Shown here in pieces: positions 45,064-53,107 of a stretch of DNA of 62,807 nucleotides. The position numbers were made by a program, and so were the translations under genes. Source of the stretch: Billgrantia zhangzhouensis. GTDB lineage: Bacteria > Pseudomonadota > Gammaproteobacteria > Pseudomonadales > Halomonadaceae. Under the pieces are notes generated by a model that saw only the letters and a list, made by a program, of their open reading frames with translations, was not told the origin of the DNA and did no database searches. How positions within the stretch are numbered: position 1 is the stretch's first letter; each line of letters opens with the position of its first letter. The stretch lies in contig NZ_JABFTT010000019.1 of the NCBI RefSeq assembly GCF_021404465.1, positions 1 through 62,807 of the forward strand. Reading direction: 5' to 3'.

Positions 45064-45530
45064 GACAAGCTAAACGGTGCTGCGTCCTTGCGGCTGCTTC
45101 TTCTTCGTGATGGCGCATCGCCTTGAATACGCACCACAGTCACCAAGAGTCACAGGTAAACAGTGTTGTTGTGATTGTTGACGTTCCTGGTTGCGACCGC
45201 CTCGTATTCAAAACAATAATCCAACCACGACGGCATGGATGGTATGCCTGCCTTCGGCTTGTTGATGTTGTTGCCGAAGGTGCGCGCTTGCGGCCATTGT
45301 TCTTGTTGTGGGCCGGGGGTGGCGCGTCGCGTCCTGATGGATCCGGTGCTTCGCTCGGGTCTTATTGTTGTTGGGCAAAGCGAAGGGCGGCTTCTCCGAG
45401 GCATGTTGTTGTTATTGCCCCTAGCCGCGTCTCTTTCAGCCTGCCGTTGTTTTTGTTGGCGCAGGCTCTGCCTCCCATGATGCCTGTTGTTCTTATTGGC
45501 TCGGGTGGCAGCCGGACGTTGTTTTTCTTG
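45040..45530 (-). ncRNA. crcZ: CrcZ-like regulatory RNA (Hfq/Crc decoy)
   Basis: About 490 nt on the minus strand, from a sigma-54 start near 45530 to a hairpin at 45063-45040. It has no plausible protein gene. It carries eight A-rich AAN repeats, mostly AAC/AAG/AAT: 45517-45532, 45483-45497, 45446-45457, 45405-45416, 45361-45372, 45296-45307, 45259-45272 and 45165-45179. Two sit in loops of strong stems: CCTTCGGC/GCCGAAGG (45280-45273 with 45258-45251, loop of 14) and GCCTGC/GCAGGC (45466-45461 with 45444-45439). Such motifs bind the distal face of Hfq. The locus, between cbrB and pcnB, is that of Pseudomonas crcZ, whose RNA titrates Hfq/Crc and relieves catabolite repression. Function here is inferred from position, promoter and motif density. 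Confidence 0.82.
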
Positions 45531-45540
45531 TTCTGTATGT

Positions 45541-45556
45541 TGCACGGCACGTGCCA
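45541..45556 (-). promoter_or_regulatory. Sigma-54 promoter of the CrcZ-like RNA
   Basis: Minus-strand TGGCACGTGCCGTGCA: the -24 element TGGCAC is exact and the invariant GG-N10-GC spacing is kept; the -12 element is GTGCA (consensus TTGCA/T). Start predicted about 12 bases downstream, near 45530. Confidence 0.8.
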
Positions 45557-45630
45557 ACGTTGTTTTTTATTCATTAGGAACAGCGGGTTATAAATATTCC
45601 TGCGATGTAGCCTGTCTTCGCATGGCAGAT

Positions 45631-45683
45631 GTGTTACCCCTGTTGCGCCATGTCGGGGCAAATTCTGGGTGGGAAGGTAACAC
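45631..45683 (-). promoter_or_regulatory. Probable CbrB enhancer dyad
   Basis: GTGTTACC (45631-45638) and its perfect inverse GGTAACAC (45676-45683) lie 101-153 bases upstream of the predicted RNA start, the usual distance for a sigma-54 activator. The half-sites TGTTAC/GTAACA are those I recall for CbrB in Pseudomonas. An AT-rich stretch at 45560-45600 between dyad and promoter could bend (IHF-like). Confidence 0.6.
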
Positions 45684-45711
45684 CTGGTGCATGGCGGTCC
45701 GGCCGAGCAAG

Positions 45712-45746
45712 AAAAAGCGCCTTCGGTGAACCTGTCGAAGGCGCTT
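45712..45746 (-). terminator. Terminator of cbrB
   Basis: AAGCGCCTTCG/CGAAGGCGCTT (45746-45736 with 45725-45715), loop of 10, then TTTTC on the minus strand. It isolates the RNA gene downstream, so that RNA must start at its own promoter. Confidence 0.85.
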
Positions 45747-45802
45747 GAACGTTAGTCGTAGAGATAGCTGTAGAGAAAGCCGTAAAGAGTGCGCCCGATA
45801 GG

Positions 45803-47197
45803 TCAGGCGTTGCTGCGTCGCGCCTGCTTCTTGCGCGGAATGCCTAGTCGCTGGCGTCGCTCCCAGAGGCACTTACGGCTGATTCCCAACTTCTGGGCGA
45901 GCTCGGTCTCGCTCATATGGTCTTGGTGTTCCAGCACGAAATGCTGGAAATAATCCTCCAGCGAGAGGTCCTCCTCGGCGCTCTCCTCTTCGTCCGCTGG
46001 CGGGTTGGCAGGTATTGACCGCAGCTCGGTCGTGCCACGGGGTTGTGATGTCGGGCTTCCGGCCAGCCCTAGGTCGTCCGGGTGGATCAGGTGGCCCTCG
46101 GCGAGGATAACGCCGCGCTCCAGGGCGTTCTCGAGTTCACGCACATTGCCGGGCCAGGGGTAATCGCGAATTTCGCGCCGTGCCGCGCGCGATAGGCGTA
46201 ATCCCTCGCGGTGGTGGCGCTTGCAGGCCTTTTCCAGCAGCACTTCGGCGATCCGCAGGACATCGTCCTCGCGCTCGCGCAGCGGCGGCAGGTCGATCTG
46301 CATCACGTTGAGTCGGTAGTAGAGATCGAGGCGGAATTCACCGGTCTTGGAGAGTGCTCGCAGGTCACGGTGCGTGGCGGCGATCAGGCGCACGTCGACA
46401 TGGCGCGTTTCCACCGAGCCGATGCGGCGGATCTCGCCCTCCTGAAGTACCCGTAGCAGACGTGCCTGGGCATCCAGCGGCAGCTCGCCGATCTCATCGA
46501 GAAACAGGGTGCCGCCATCGGCGGCTTCGACCAGGCCGGTGCGGGCGGCGCTGGCGCCAGTGAAGGCGCCTTTCTCATGGCCGAACAGCTCCGATTCGAT
46601 CAGTGTCTCGGGAATGGCCGCGCAGTTGACGCAGATGAGGGGCGCATGAGTGCGTTGGCTCTGCTGATGAATGGCGCGGGCCACCAGTTCCTTGCCGGTA
46701 CCCGACTCACCCTGGATCAGTACGGTGACGTCGGCAGGCGCCGTCTTGCGAATGCGGGTGTAGACCGCCTGCATGGCCGTGCACTCGCCGATCATCTGCT
46801 GGCGCGAGCCCCCGGCATCGGTGATGTCGGGCGGCGGGGCGCGATGCGACGATTGCTGATGCAAGACGCGCGACACGGTTTCCAGCAGCTCGTCATGGTC
46901 GAAGGGCTTGGCCACGTAGTCGACGGCGCCCTGCTTCAACGATTCGACCGCCGAGCGCATGCTGGCATAACTGGTCATGATCAGCACCGGCACCGGTACG
47001 GCCTGCTCGATCAGGTCGGTGCCGGGCTCGCCGGGCAGGCGCAGATCGCTGATTACCAGGTCGAAGCTGCGCGGTTCCAGCGCGAGCGCCTCATCCACAC
47101 AGCCGGCCTCGCTGACTGCATAGCCATGGCGCTCCAGCAGCCGGCGTAGCGCAGTGCGGATGATGGCTTCGTCTTCAACGATCAGAATCCGGCTCAT
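45803..47197 (-). CDS. cbrB: CbrB, sigma-54-dependent response regulator (NtrC family)
   Basis: 464 aa. Receiver domain (1-120) with Asp51 in DLVISDLRLPG and Lys in DYVAKPF; AAA+ domain (about 145-375) with Walker A QGESGTGKELVARAIH, the sigma-54 contact loop GAFTGA and Walker B GGTLFLDEIGELP; C-terminal Fis-type helix-turn-helix (SETELAQKLGISRKCLWERRQRLG). It starts inside the last codons of cbrA (23-base overlap), so they are co-translated. Start ATG 47197 gives MSRILIVEDEAIIRTALRRLLER, nearly the same opening as Pseudomonas CbrB; ATG 47212 is an alternative. Expected to activate the adjacent RNA. Confidence 0.95.
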   Translation of the reverse strand: MSRILIVEDEAIIRTALRRLLERHGYAVSEAGCVDEALALEPRSFDLVISDLRLPGEPGTDLIEQAVPVPVLIMTSYASMRSAVESLKQGAVDYVAKPFDHDELLETVSRVLHQQSSHRAPPPDITDAGGSRQQMIGECTAMQAVYTRIRKTAPADVTVLIQGESGTGKELVARAIHQQSQRTHAPLICVNCAAIPETLIESELFGHEKGAFTGASAARTGLVEAADGGTLFLDEIGELPLDAQARLLRVLQEGEIRRIGSVETRHVDVRLIAATHRDLRALSKTGEFRLDLYYRLNVMQIDLPPLREREDDVLRIAEVLLEKACKRHHREGLRLSRAARREIRDYPWPGNVRELENALERGVILAEGHLIHPDDLGLAGSPTSQPRGTTELRSIPANPPADEEESAEEDLSLEDYFQHFVLEHQDHMSETELAQKLGISRKCLWERRQRLGIPRKKQARRSNA

Positions 47198-50132
47198 CGG
47201 TATGTTCACCATCCTCTCGTTCGGTGGGCAGCCATAGACAGATGCGAGTACCGCGTTGCTGTCCTGGGGGCGGTGATTCGATCTCGATTCTGCCATGATG
47301 CTCGGCCACGATGCTGTAGACCAGCGGCAGCCCAAGTCCGGTGCCCTCGCCCGGCGGCTTGGTGGTGGTAAAAGGCTCGAAGAGGTGCTCGCGAACCCGG
47401 TCGTCGAGGCCGTGCCCTTCGTCGGTCACCGTGACCATCAGCATGCTGCCTTCAGGCACGGCATCGATTACCACCAGCCCGCTCGGTTCGCTGGCATCGC
47501 GCGCGTTGGTCAGCAGATTGATCATGACCTGCTGCAAACGTTGAGCGTCGCCGAAAACCGCCAAGTCGACGGAGCAGCGGTTGTGGTAATGGACATCCTC
47601 ACCCGAGCGTGCCAACTGGATCAAGTGCAGTGCTTCGTCGGCGATGGCGGCGATGGAGACCGGCGCTAGCGTGGTGCCCTTGACGTGGCGGCCGCCGTGA
47701 GCGAAGCCGACCAGCGAGCTGACGATGCGCGAAATACGGTCGGTGAGCTGCTGGATCTGGCGTGCCGTCTCCAGTACTTCGGGATCGTCGGTGTCATAAC
47801 GCAGGTTCTGAGCCAGCGACGAGATGCCGGTCACCGGGTTGCCGATCTCATGGGCCACACCGGCCGCCAACTGACCGATCGATGCCAGTCGTGCGGCATG
47901 TACCAGTTCGTCCTCCAGCCACTTCATCTCGCTGTGATCCTCGATCAGGATCACGGTTCCGCCGCGCACGTCGTCGTCGGCCTGTAGCTCGGCGCGATGC
48001 AGCGTCAGGTAGCGCGTGCCACCCTTGAGTTCGACCGGCTGCTTGTAGAGCTGGTCGCTGGGCGCGGCCAAGGCGCGGCCCAATAGCTCGCTCCAGGGGC
48101 TCGGCAGGCCGTCGCGGCGTGCCCCCACCACGCTCGAGCCATCGATGCCGGAAAGATCGGCCAGGGCATCGTTCCACATCAGCAGCTCGTCATCGACGCC
48201 GAAGGCGCATAGCCCTACCGGTAGTCGGGCGAGAATGCGACGGTGGTAGCGGCGTAGACCGTCGAGTTCACGGGCCAGGCCGGTCAGTCGTGAGCGATAG
48301 GCCTCGAGCCGGCTCTCGACGAAGTGGATGTCAGCTGTGGGCTCCTGGCCGCTGCGGCGGTAGGGCAGGTAGCGATCGACGATGTCCTGCGCCACCGAGG
48401 GACCCATCAGGCCTGAGAGGTTGGCCTGGATGCGATCGCGCAGCCGGCGCAGGGCATAAGGGCGTCCATCGAGCGGCGACATGCCAAGGTCGGTAAGCGC
48501 ACGTTCCACTTCGCGCTGGGCCACCTCCTCGCCCAGAGCCTGGGCCAGGGGCTGCTTGAACTCCTCGCCGGTGGTGGCAATCAACGGCAGCCGCTTGGGG
48601 CGGATCACGGCGTCCACCGAACAGGCCTCGGCGGCGGCGCGTTCGCCTTCGGAAGTGCGCGTGGCGAGCGACACGATGATGAAGACGAGTACGTTGAGCG
48701 CCAGCGATACCAGGGTCACCACGTACCAGTCTGGCTCGCCGGCGAGCAGCTCCAGGCCCGGTGGGATCAGGATCAGGGTGGGCAGGCCGGTGAGTAATGG
48801 CAGCCACAGGCCGACGAGCCAGATCAATACTCCCACCACCAAACCCGACACCATGCCCTTGCGGTTGGCGCCCGGCCAATAGAGCAGTGCCAGCAGCCCC
48901 GGCAGGCACTGGGCCATGCCGACGAAGGCTGCCAGGGCCAGGGTGGTCAGGTCGTGATGGACGCCGACCGTACGATAGAACAGCCAGCCGCCCAGAATGA
49001 CGATGGCCATCAACGCCCGGCGCAGCCAGCGCAGCCAGTGGTAGAGGTTGGGTTGTGCTTCGGGCGGGTGGGCCACCAGAAGGACGTGATTGAGGATCAT
49101 GCCCGACAGCGCCATGGTGATGATCACCATGGTGCCGCTGGTGGCCGCCAGGCCCGCGAGAAAGGCCAAGGCCTGGATCCAGAATGACTCGGACAGGCTG
49201 AAGGCGAGGTAGGCGGCGCCGATCGTGTCATGCGTACCCAGACGCTGGCCGGCCCACAGGATCAGTGGTACGGGAATCGCCATCAGCAGCAGGAACAGCG
49301 GCAGCGACCAGCTCGCCTGCAGCAGGGTGTGGCGCGACAGGGTCTCGGCGAAGGTGATGTGGAAGATGTGCGGCATCAGCAGCGCGGCGGCGAAGAACAG
49401 CAGCAACAGGGTGCGCCAGTGAGCGGCGTCGGGTTGCACCACGCTGGCCTGGTAGGCCTGTCCGGGGCCATCCAGCCAGCTTTGTAGATCGGCGGGGCCT
49501 GCGAAGACGACGAACAGGGCAAAGGCGCCCAGCGCTAGCATGGCGACGAGCTTTATCACCGACGTGAGCGCGATCACGGCGAGGAGGGTGTCGTGCCGGG
49601 CGGTGCCCTTGCCGCGGCGCGTACCGAAAGTCATCGCGAACAGTGCAATCAGCAGACACAGGGCCAGGGCGAACAGGGATGGCGAGGTGGTACCGGTCAT
49701 CAGGTAGGCGGCGTCACCCAGGGTCTGGACCTGCAGCGCTAGTAGCGGCATCACGGCCAGCAGGCTGATCACGGTGATCAGAGTGCCGACCCAGCGCGAG
49801 CGAAAGCGGAAGGCGAACAGGTCGGCCAGCGAGGAGAGCTGGTGGGTGCGGGTCATGCGCTGGATCGGTACCAGCAGCACCGGGGCCAGCAGGAAGGCGC
49901 CGGCCACGCCCAGGTAGTAGGCCAGATAGCCATAGCCCGAATCGGCCGCCAGCTCCAGGCTGCCGTAGATCGCCCAGGCGCTGGCATAGACGCCGAGCGC
50001 CAGAGTGTAGACGGCTGGATGGCGTGTCACCCTGCGACTGAGCCAACCTCGCTCCACCGCTAGTGCGCAGAGGAACATCAGCAGCAGGTAGCCGGCACCC
50101 AGGGCGAAGACGCTGGTCAGGCTAGCGCTCAT
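47175..50132 (-). CDS. cbrA: CbrA, sensor histidine kinase with sodium/solute symporter domain
   Basis: 985 aa (Pseudomonas CbrA about 983). Residues 1-500 form a 12-13-helix membrane domain of the sodium:solute symporter (SLC5) family; a cytoplasmic linker is followed by a PAS-like domain (LPVGLCAFGVDDELLMWNDALADLSG, about 650-700), the phosphorylated His761 in VAHEIGNPVTGISS, and an ATPase domain with N box NLLTNARDA, G1 TDEGHGLDD and G2 GEGTGLGLPL. It couples nutrient sensing, possibly histidine transport as reported in Pseudomonas, to CbrB phosphorylation. The start overlaps cbrX by 11 bases. Confidence 0.95.
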   Translation of the reverse strand: MSASLTSVFALGAGYLLLMFLCALAVERGWLSRRVTRHPAVYTLALGVYASAWAIYGSLELAADSGYGYLAYYLGVAGAFLLAPVLLVPIQRMTRTHQLSSLADLFAFRFRSRWVGTLITVISLLAVMPLLALQVQTLGDAAYLMTGTTSPSLFALALCLLIALFAMTFGTRRGKGTARHDTLLAVIALTSVIKLVAMLALGAFALFVVFAGPADLQSWLDGPGQAYQASVVQPDAAHWRTLLLLFFAAALLMPHIFHITFAETLSRHTLLQASWSLPLFLLLMAIPVPLILWAGQRLGTHDTIGAAYLAFSLSESFWIQALAFLAGLAATSGTMVIITMALSGMILNHVLLVAHPPEAQPNLYHWLRWLRRALMAIVILGGWLFYRTVGVHHDLTTLALAAFVGMAQCLPGLLALLYWPGANRKGMVSGLVVGVLIWLVGLWLPLLTGLPTLILIPPGLELLAGEPDWYVVTLVSLALNVLVFIIVSLATRTSEGERAAAEACSVDAVIRPKRLPLIATTGEEFKQPLAQALGEEVAQREVERALTDLGMSPLDGRPYALRRLRDRIQANLSGLMGPSVAQDIVDRYLPYRRSGQEPTADIHFVESRLEAYRSRLTGLARELDGLRRYHRRILARLPVGLCAFGVDDELLMWNDALADLSGIDGSSVVGARRDGLPSPWSELLGRALAAPSDQLYKQPVELKGGTRYLTLHRAELQADDDVRGGTVILIEDHSEMKWLEDELVHAARLASIGQLAAGVAHEIGNPVTGISSLAQNLRYDTDDPEVLETARQIQQLTDRISRIVSSLVGFAHGGRHVKGTTLAPVSIAAIADEALHLIQLARSGEDVHYHNRCSVDLAVFGDAQRLQQVMINLLTNARDASEPSGLVVIDAVPEGSMLMVTVTDEGHGLDDRVREHLFEPFTTTKPPGEGTGLGLPLVYSIVAEHHGRIEIESPPPGQQRGTRICLWLPTEREDGEHTDEPDSDR

Positions 50133-50298
50133 CGAGTTTTCTCTTCTGTTCGAGCCACAGCGTCAGGGCGATCAATACTCCCCAGATGGCAAAGGGGCGG
50201 TACCAGGCCACGCCGGGGCTCGACCAGCCGCTCATCAGCAGCGGCGAGAGCAGGTAGCCGCCGAAGACCAGGAACAGCATGATGCGATAGACGTACAT
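50122..50298 (-). CDS. cbrX: Small membrane protein upstream of cbrA (CbrX-like)
   Basis: 58 aa. It begins MYVYRIMLFLVFGGYLLSPL and ends LWLEQKRKLDER. Two hydrophobic stretches (residues 4-21 and 35-49) flank a short polar loop with a Trp pair (SGWSSPGVAWYRPF); the C-terminal tail is charged. GAGGAG lies 5 bases before ATG 50298, 9 bases after the gluQ stop. The stop lies 11 bases inside cbrA, so the two are likely translationally coupled. A small membrane ORF called cbrX occupies the same place in Pseudomonas, as I recall; direct function unknown. Confidence 0.8.
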   Translation of the reverse strand: MYVYRIMLFLVFGGYLLSPLLMSGWSSPGVAWYRPFAIWGVLIALTLWLEQKRKLDER

Positions 50299-50307
50299 GG
50301 GGGCTCC

Positions 50308-51186
50308 TCACTCCCTGCGATGGGCCTCGGGACGGATTCGGCACGGTTCCCAGTGGCCAATGGCCCAGGCAAGCTGCTCCTGCACTGGCGCCGTTCTCAG
50401 CTCGGTGGGCGGGGCCTGGTCGAGAGAGACAAGGGCGCCATGCAGCAGCGGACGCACCAGAGCGTCCTCGAGCGGCAGCGCGGGGGCCAGATTCTGCTTC
50501 GACAGCTTCTGACCTTCGCGGTTGACGATCAAGGGCAGATGGAGGTAACGCGGCTCGGGCAGGCCCAGCGCGTGCTGTAATTGGCGCTGCCAGGGTGTGT
50601 TGTCGAGCAGGTCATGGCCTCGTACCACATCGCTGATGCCTTGGTCGGCATCGTCCACCACCACGGCGAGCTGGTAAGCCCACAGTCCATCCTTGCGCTG
50701 GAGTACCACGTCGCCGAGCTCGGCGGGATCGAAGCGCTGTTCGCCGAACAGCCGATCCTGCCAGACCACAGGACGCAGGCCGAGGTCGCTGCGCAATCGC
50801 CAGGCAACCGGTTGGCCCGGCTCGCGCGGACCTTTACGGCACCAGCCAGGATAGATCGGATGTTCACGCCACTGCTTGCGCGAGCAAGTGCAAGGGTAAG
50901 CCAAGCCCAGTGCCTCGAGCCGCTCTAGCGCGGCAGCGTAGGCCGGGTCGCGGTCGTGCTGCCAGCGCACCGGGCCGTCCCAGTGCAGACCGAAAACCTC
51001 GAGCTGGCGCAGAATGGTATCGGCCGCTCCCGCTGGGCAGCGTGGCGGGTCGATATCCTCGATGCGCAGCAGCCATTCGCCGCCGACGCGGCGGGCATCG
51101 AGAAAGCTGGCCAGGGCCGCGATCAGCGAACCGAAGTGCAGTGAGCCCGAAGGTGTGGGGGCAAAGCGGCCGCGGTAGCCGGTCAT
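50308..51186 (-). CDS. gluQ: Glutamyl-Q tRNA(Asp) synthetase
   Basis: 292 aa, a paralogue of the catalytic half of glutamyl-tRNA synthetase lacking the anticodon domain. It attaches glutamate to queuosine in tRNA-Asp. HIGH-like RFAPTPSGSLHFGSLIAALASFLDAR, the zinc-binding cysteines CTCSRKQW plus YPGWC, and KMSKS-like GQKLSKQNLAPAL. ATG 51186 is preceded by AGGAG. The dksA-gluQ pair is conserved in gammaproteobacteria, where gluQ translation often depends on dksA transcripts. Confidence 0.95.
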   Translation of the reverse strand: MTGYRGRFAPTPSGSLHFGSLIAALASFLDARRVGGEWLLRIEDIDPPRCPAGAADTILRQLEVFGLHWDGPVRWQHDRDPAYAAALERLEALGLAYPCTCSRKQWREHPIYPGWCRKGPREPGQPVAWRLRSDLGLRPVVWQDRLFGEQRFDPAELGDVVLQRKDGLWAYQLAVVVDDADQGISDVVRGHDLLDNTPWQRQLQHALGLPEPRYLHLPLIVNREGQKLSKQNLAPALPLEDALVRPLLHGALVSLDQAPPTELRTAPVQEQLAWAIGHWEPCRIRPEAHRRE

Positions 51187-51218
51187 GATTGGCTCCTGGC
51201 AACGGTGTCCGACATGCA

Positions 51219-51242
51219 AACGGGCACCCAGCGGTGCCCGTT
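51219..51242 (-). terminator. Terminator between dksA and gluQ
   Basis: AACGGGCACC/GGTGCCCGTT (51242-51233 with 51228-51219), 4-base loop, weak T-run. Similar to the dksA-gluQ terminators described in enterobacteria, which permit partial readthrough. Confidence 0.75.
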
Positions 51243-51273
51243 GCGAAACGACATGACGCTCACCGAAGAGGCA

Positions 51274-51711
51274 TCAGCCGCCGAGCTGTTTTTCCTTGAG
51301 CTCGGCCAGGGTCTTGCAATCGACGCACAGCGTGGCGGTAGGACGCGCCTCCAGGCGACGAATGCCGATCTCGACGCCACAGGCCTCGCAGAAGCCGTAG
51401 TCGTCTTCATCGATCTTCTCGAGTGTCTCGTTGATCTTCTTGAGCAGTTTGCGTTCGCGGTCGCGGGTACGCAGCTCCAGGCTGAAGCCCTCTTCCTGGG
51501 TGGCCCGGTCCGCGGGGTCGGCGTAGTTGTTCGCCTCTTCCTGCAGATGGCGCACCGTGCGATCCACTTCTTCCATGAGCTCCTGTTTCCAGCCCAGCAG
51601 GATCTGTCGGAAGTGCTCAAGCTGCTGCTCGTTCATGTACTCTTCACCCGGTGCCGCCTCGTACGGGGTGAATTTTTTGGGCGCTTCCGCTTTTTTGTCT
51701 GCTACTGGCAT
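51274..51711 (-). CDS. dksA: RNA polymerase-binding transcription factor DksA
   Basis: 145 aa. It works with ppGpp on rRNA and amino-acid promoters. The coiled-coil with the acidic tip (ADPADRATQEEGFSLELRTRDRERKLLKKINETLEKIDEDDYGFC) is followed by the four-cysteine zinc finger CEACGVEIGIRRLEARPTATLCVDC. A 25-residue basic/proline-rich N-terminus precedes the conserved part. ATG 51711. Confidence 0.97.
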   Translation of the reverse strand: MPVADKKAEAPKKFTPYEAAPGEEYMNEQQLEHFRQILLGWKQELMEEVDRTVRHLQEEANNYADPADRATQEEGFSLELRTRDRERKLLKKINETLEKIDEDDYGFCEACGVEIGIRRLEARPTATLCVDCKTLAELKEKQLGG

Positions 51712-51938
51712 GGGACTGCCTCATTACTTGAGTGACTGCTGATCAATACCCGCCGCACGTCGTGCAAGGTATCTCACGCCAAAGGCATGCTTGTTTATCG
51801 GAATTCGACGAGTTTTGCAATACCCCACGAATGCAGGCGGGGCCTCCCAGCAGGTCGAATCGATGGTATGGTTTTTTGACCGCTGAAACGGTAGAAGTGC
51901 CCACCGGCGGTCGTTCAATCAGTATTCAGGAGACTTAG

Positions 51939-53099
51939 ATGCCGTGGAATCCGCGCGTTGAACGCGTCGCGCCCTTTCGTGTGATGAGTCTGCTGGAGGC
52001 TGCCCAGGCACGCGAGGCGGCCGGACACGATGTCATCCATCTCGAGGTGGGCGAGCCCGACTTCGCCACTCCCGAACCGGTGGTGGCGGCCGGACGCGCG
52101 GCGCTGGCGGCCGGTCATACGCGCTACAGCCCGGCGGCGGGGCTGCCGGCGCTGCGTGAAGCGATCGCCGGGCACTATGCCGCGCGCTTCGGTGCAGAGG
52201 TCGATCCCCGGCGTATCCTGGTCACGCCGGGGGCTTCCGGGGCGTTGCTGCTGGCCAGCCAACTGCTGGTCGGTCGCGGTGATCGGGTGCTGATGGCCGA
52301 TCCCAACTATCCCTGCAACCGCCACTTCATGGCCCTGGCCGGCGCCGAGGTGGACAACGTGCCCATCGGTCCGCACAGCGGCTGGCAGCTCGATGCCAAC
52401 CTCATCGCACAGCATTGGCAAGACGCGACCCGGCTGGTGATGCTCGCCACGCCGTCCAACCCTACCGGCCATATGCTCGATGCGGCACAACTGAAGGCGG
52501 TGGCCGACACGGTGACCGAGCGCGATGGCCACCTGCTGGTGGATGAAATCTATCAAGGTCTCAGCTATGACCTCGAGCCGCTGACGGTGGCGTCGCTCAC
52601 GCCGGATGCCTTCGTGGTCAACAGCTTTTCCAAGTACTTCGGCATGACTGGCTGGCGCCTAGGGTGGCTGCTGGCACCACAGGAGGCCGTGGAACCGCTG
52701 ACCCGGCTGGCGCAGAATGTGTTCCTCGCCGCGCCTACCCCGGCCCAGCATGCGGCGCTGGCCGCCTTCACCCCTGAGTGCCAGGAGCTGCTCGAGGCAC
52801 GCCGCCACGAGCTTGGCCGGCGTCGCGATGCACTGCTGGCCGGTCTCGCCCGGCTTGGCCTGGCGCCATCGCTGCCACCCCAGGGCGCCTTCTACCTGTG
52901 GCTCGACATCTCGCGCTACAGCCGCGACAGCCAGGTCTTCTGTCAGCGTCTGCTGGAGGAGGAGAACGTTGCTATTACGCCCGGAGTCGACTTCGCCGTG
53001 AACGGCGGCGAGCATCACGTGCGCATCGCCTTCACGACCGACATCGCCCGCCTGGAGGAGGCGGTGAGTCGCCTCGAGCGCTTCCTGGCGCGATTGTAG
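51939..53099 (+). CDS. PLP-dependent aminotransferase, class I/II
   Basis: 386 aa. Fold I aminotransferase: substrate end IHLEVGEPDFATPEPV, PLP-anchoring LATPSNPTG, VDEIYQGLSY and the PLP Lys in VNSFSKYFGMTGWRLGWLLAP; the C-terminal Arg is in HHVRIAFTT. Similar proteins stand next to sfsA/dksA in Pseudomonas. The substrate is not evident; aspartate, aromatic or alanine-type are possible. Followed 8 bases later by sfsA. Confidence 0.9.
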   Translation: MPWNPRVERVAPFRVMSLLEAAQAREAAGHDVIHLEVGEPDFATPEPVVAAGRAALAAGHTRYSPAAGLPALREAIAGHYAARFGAEVDPRRILVTPGASGALLLASQLLVGRGDRVLMADPNYPCNRHFMALAGAEVDNVPIGPHSGWQLDANLIAQHWQDATRLVMLATPSNPTGHMLDAAQLKAVADTVTERDGHLLVDEIYQGLSYDLEPLTVASLTPDAFVVNSFSKYFGMTGWRLGWLLAPQEAVEPLTRLAQNVFLAAPTPAQHAALAAFTPECQELLEARRHELGRRRDALLAGLARLGLAPSLPPQGAFYLWLDISRYSRDSQVFCQRLLEEENVAITPGVDFAVNGGEHHVRIAFTTDIARLEEAVSRLERFLARL

Positions 53100-53107
53100 G
53101 AGTCGAG

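Noticed and set aside
45165..45532. CRISPR array suggested by repeated GTTGTT words
   Set aside because: No constant repeat length or unique spacers; the words are short, irregular and placed in loops of an RNA.
45150..45557. 135-codon minus-strand frame in the same gap, Asn/Gln/Arg-rich
   Set aside because: Asparagine runs come from AAC repeats; it begins upstream of the predicted RNA start, has no ribosome site, and its product resembles no family.
45123..45593. 156-codon plus-strand frame in the cbrB-pcnB gap
   Set aside because: Val/Leu/Phe-rich only because it reads the complement of AAC repeats (GTT). No ribosome site or homology; the RNA explanation fits better.
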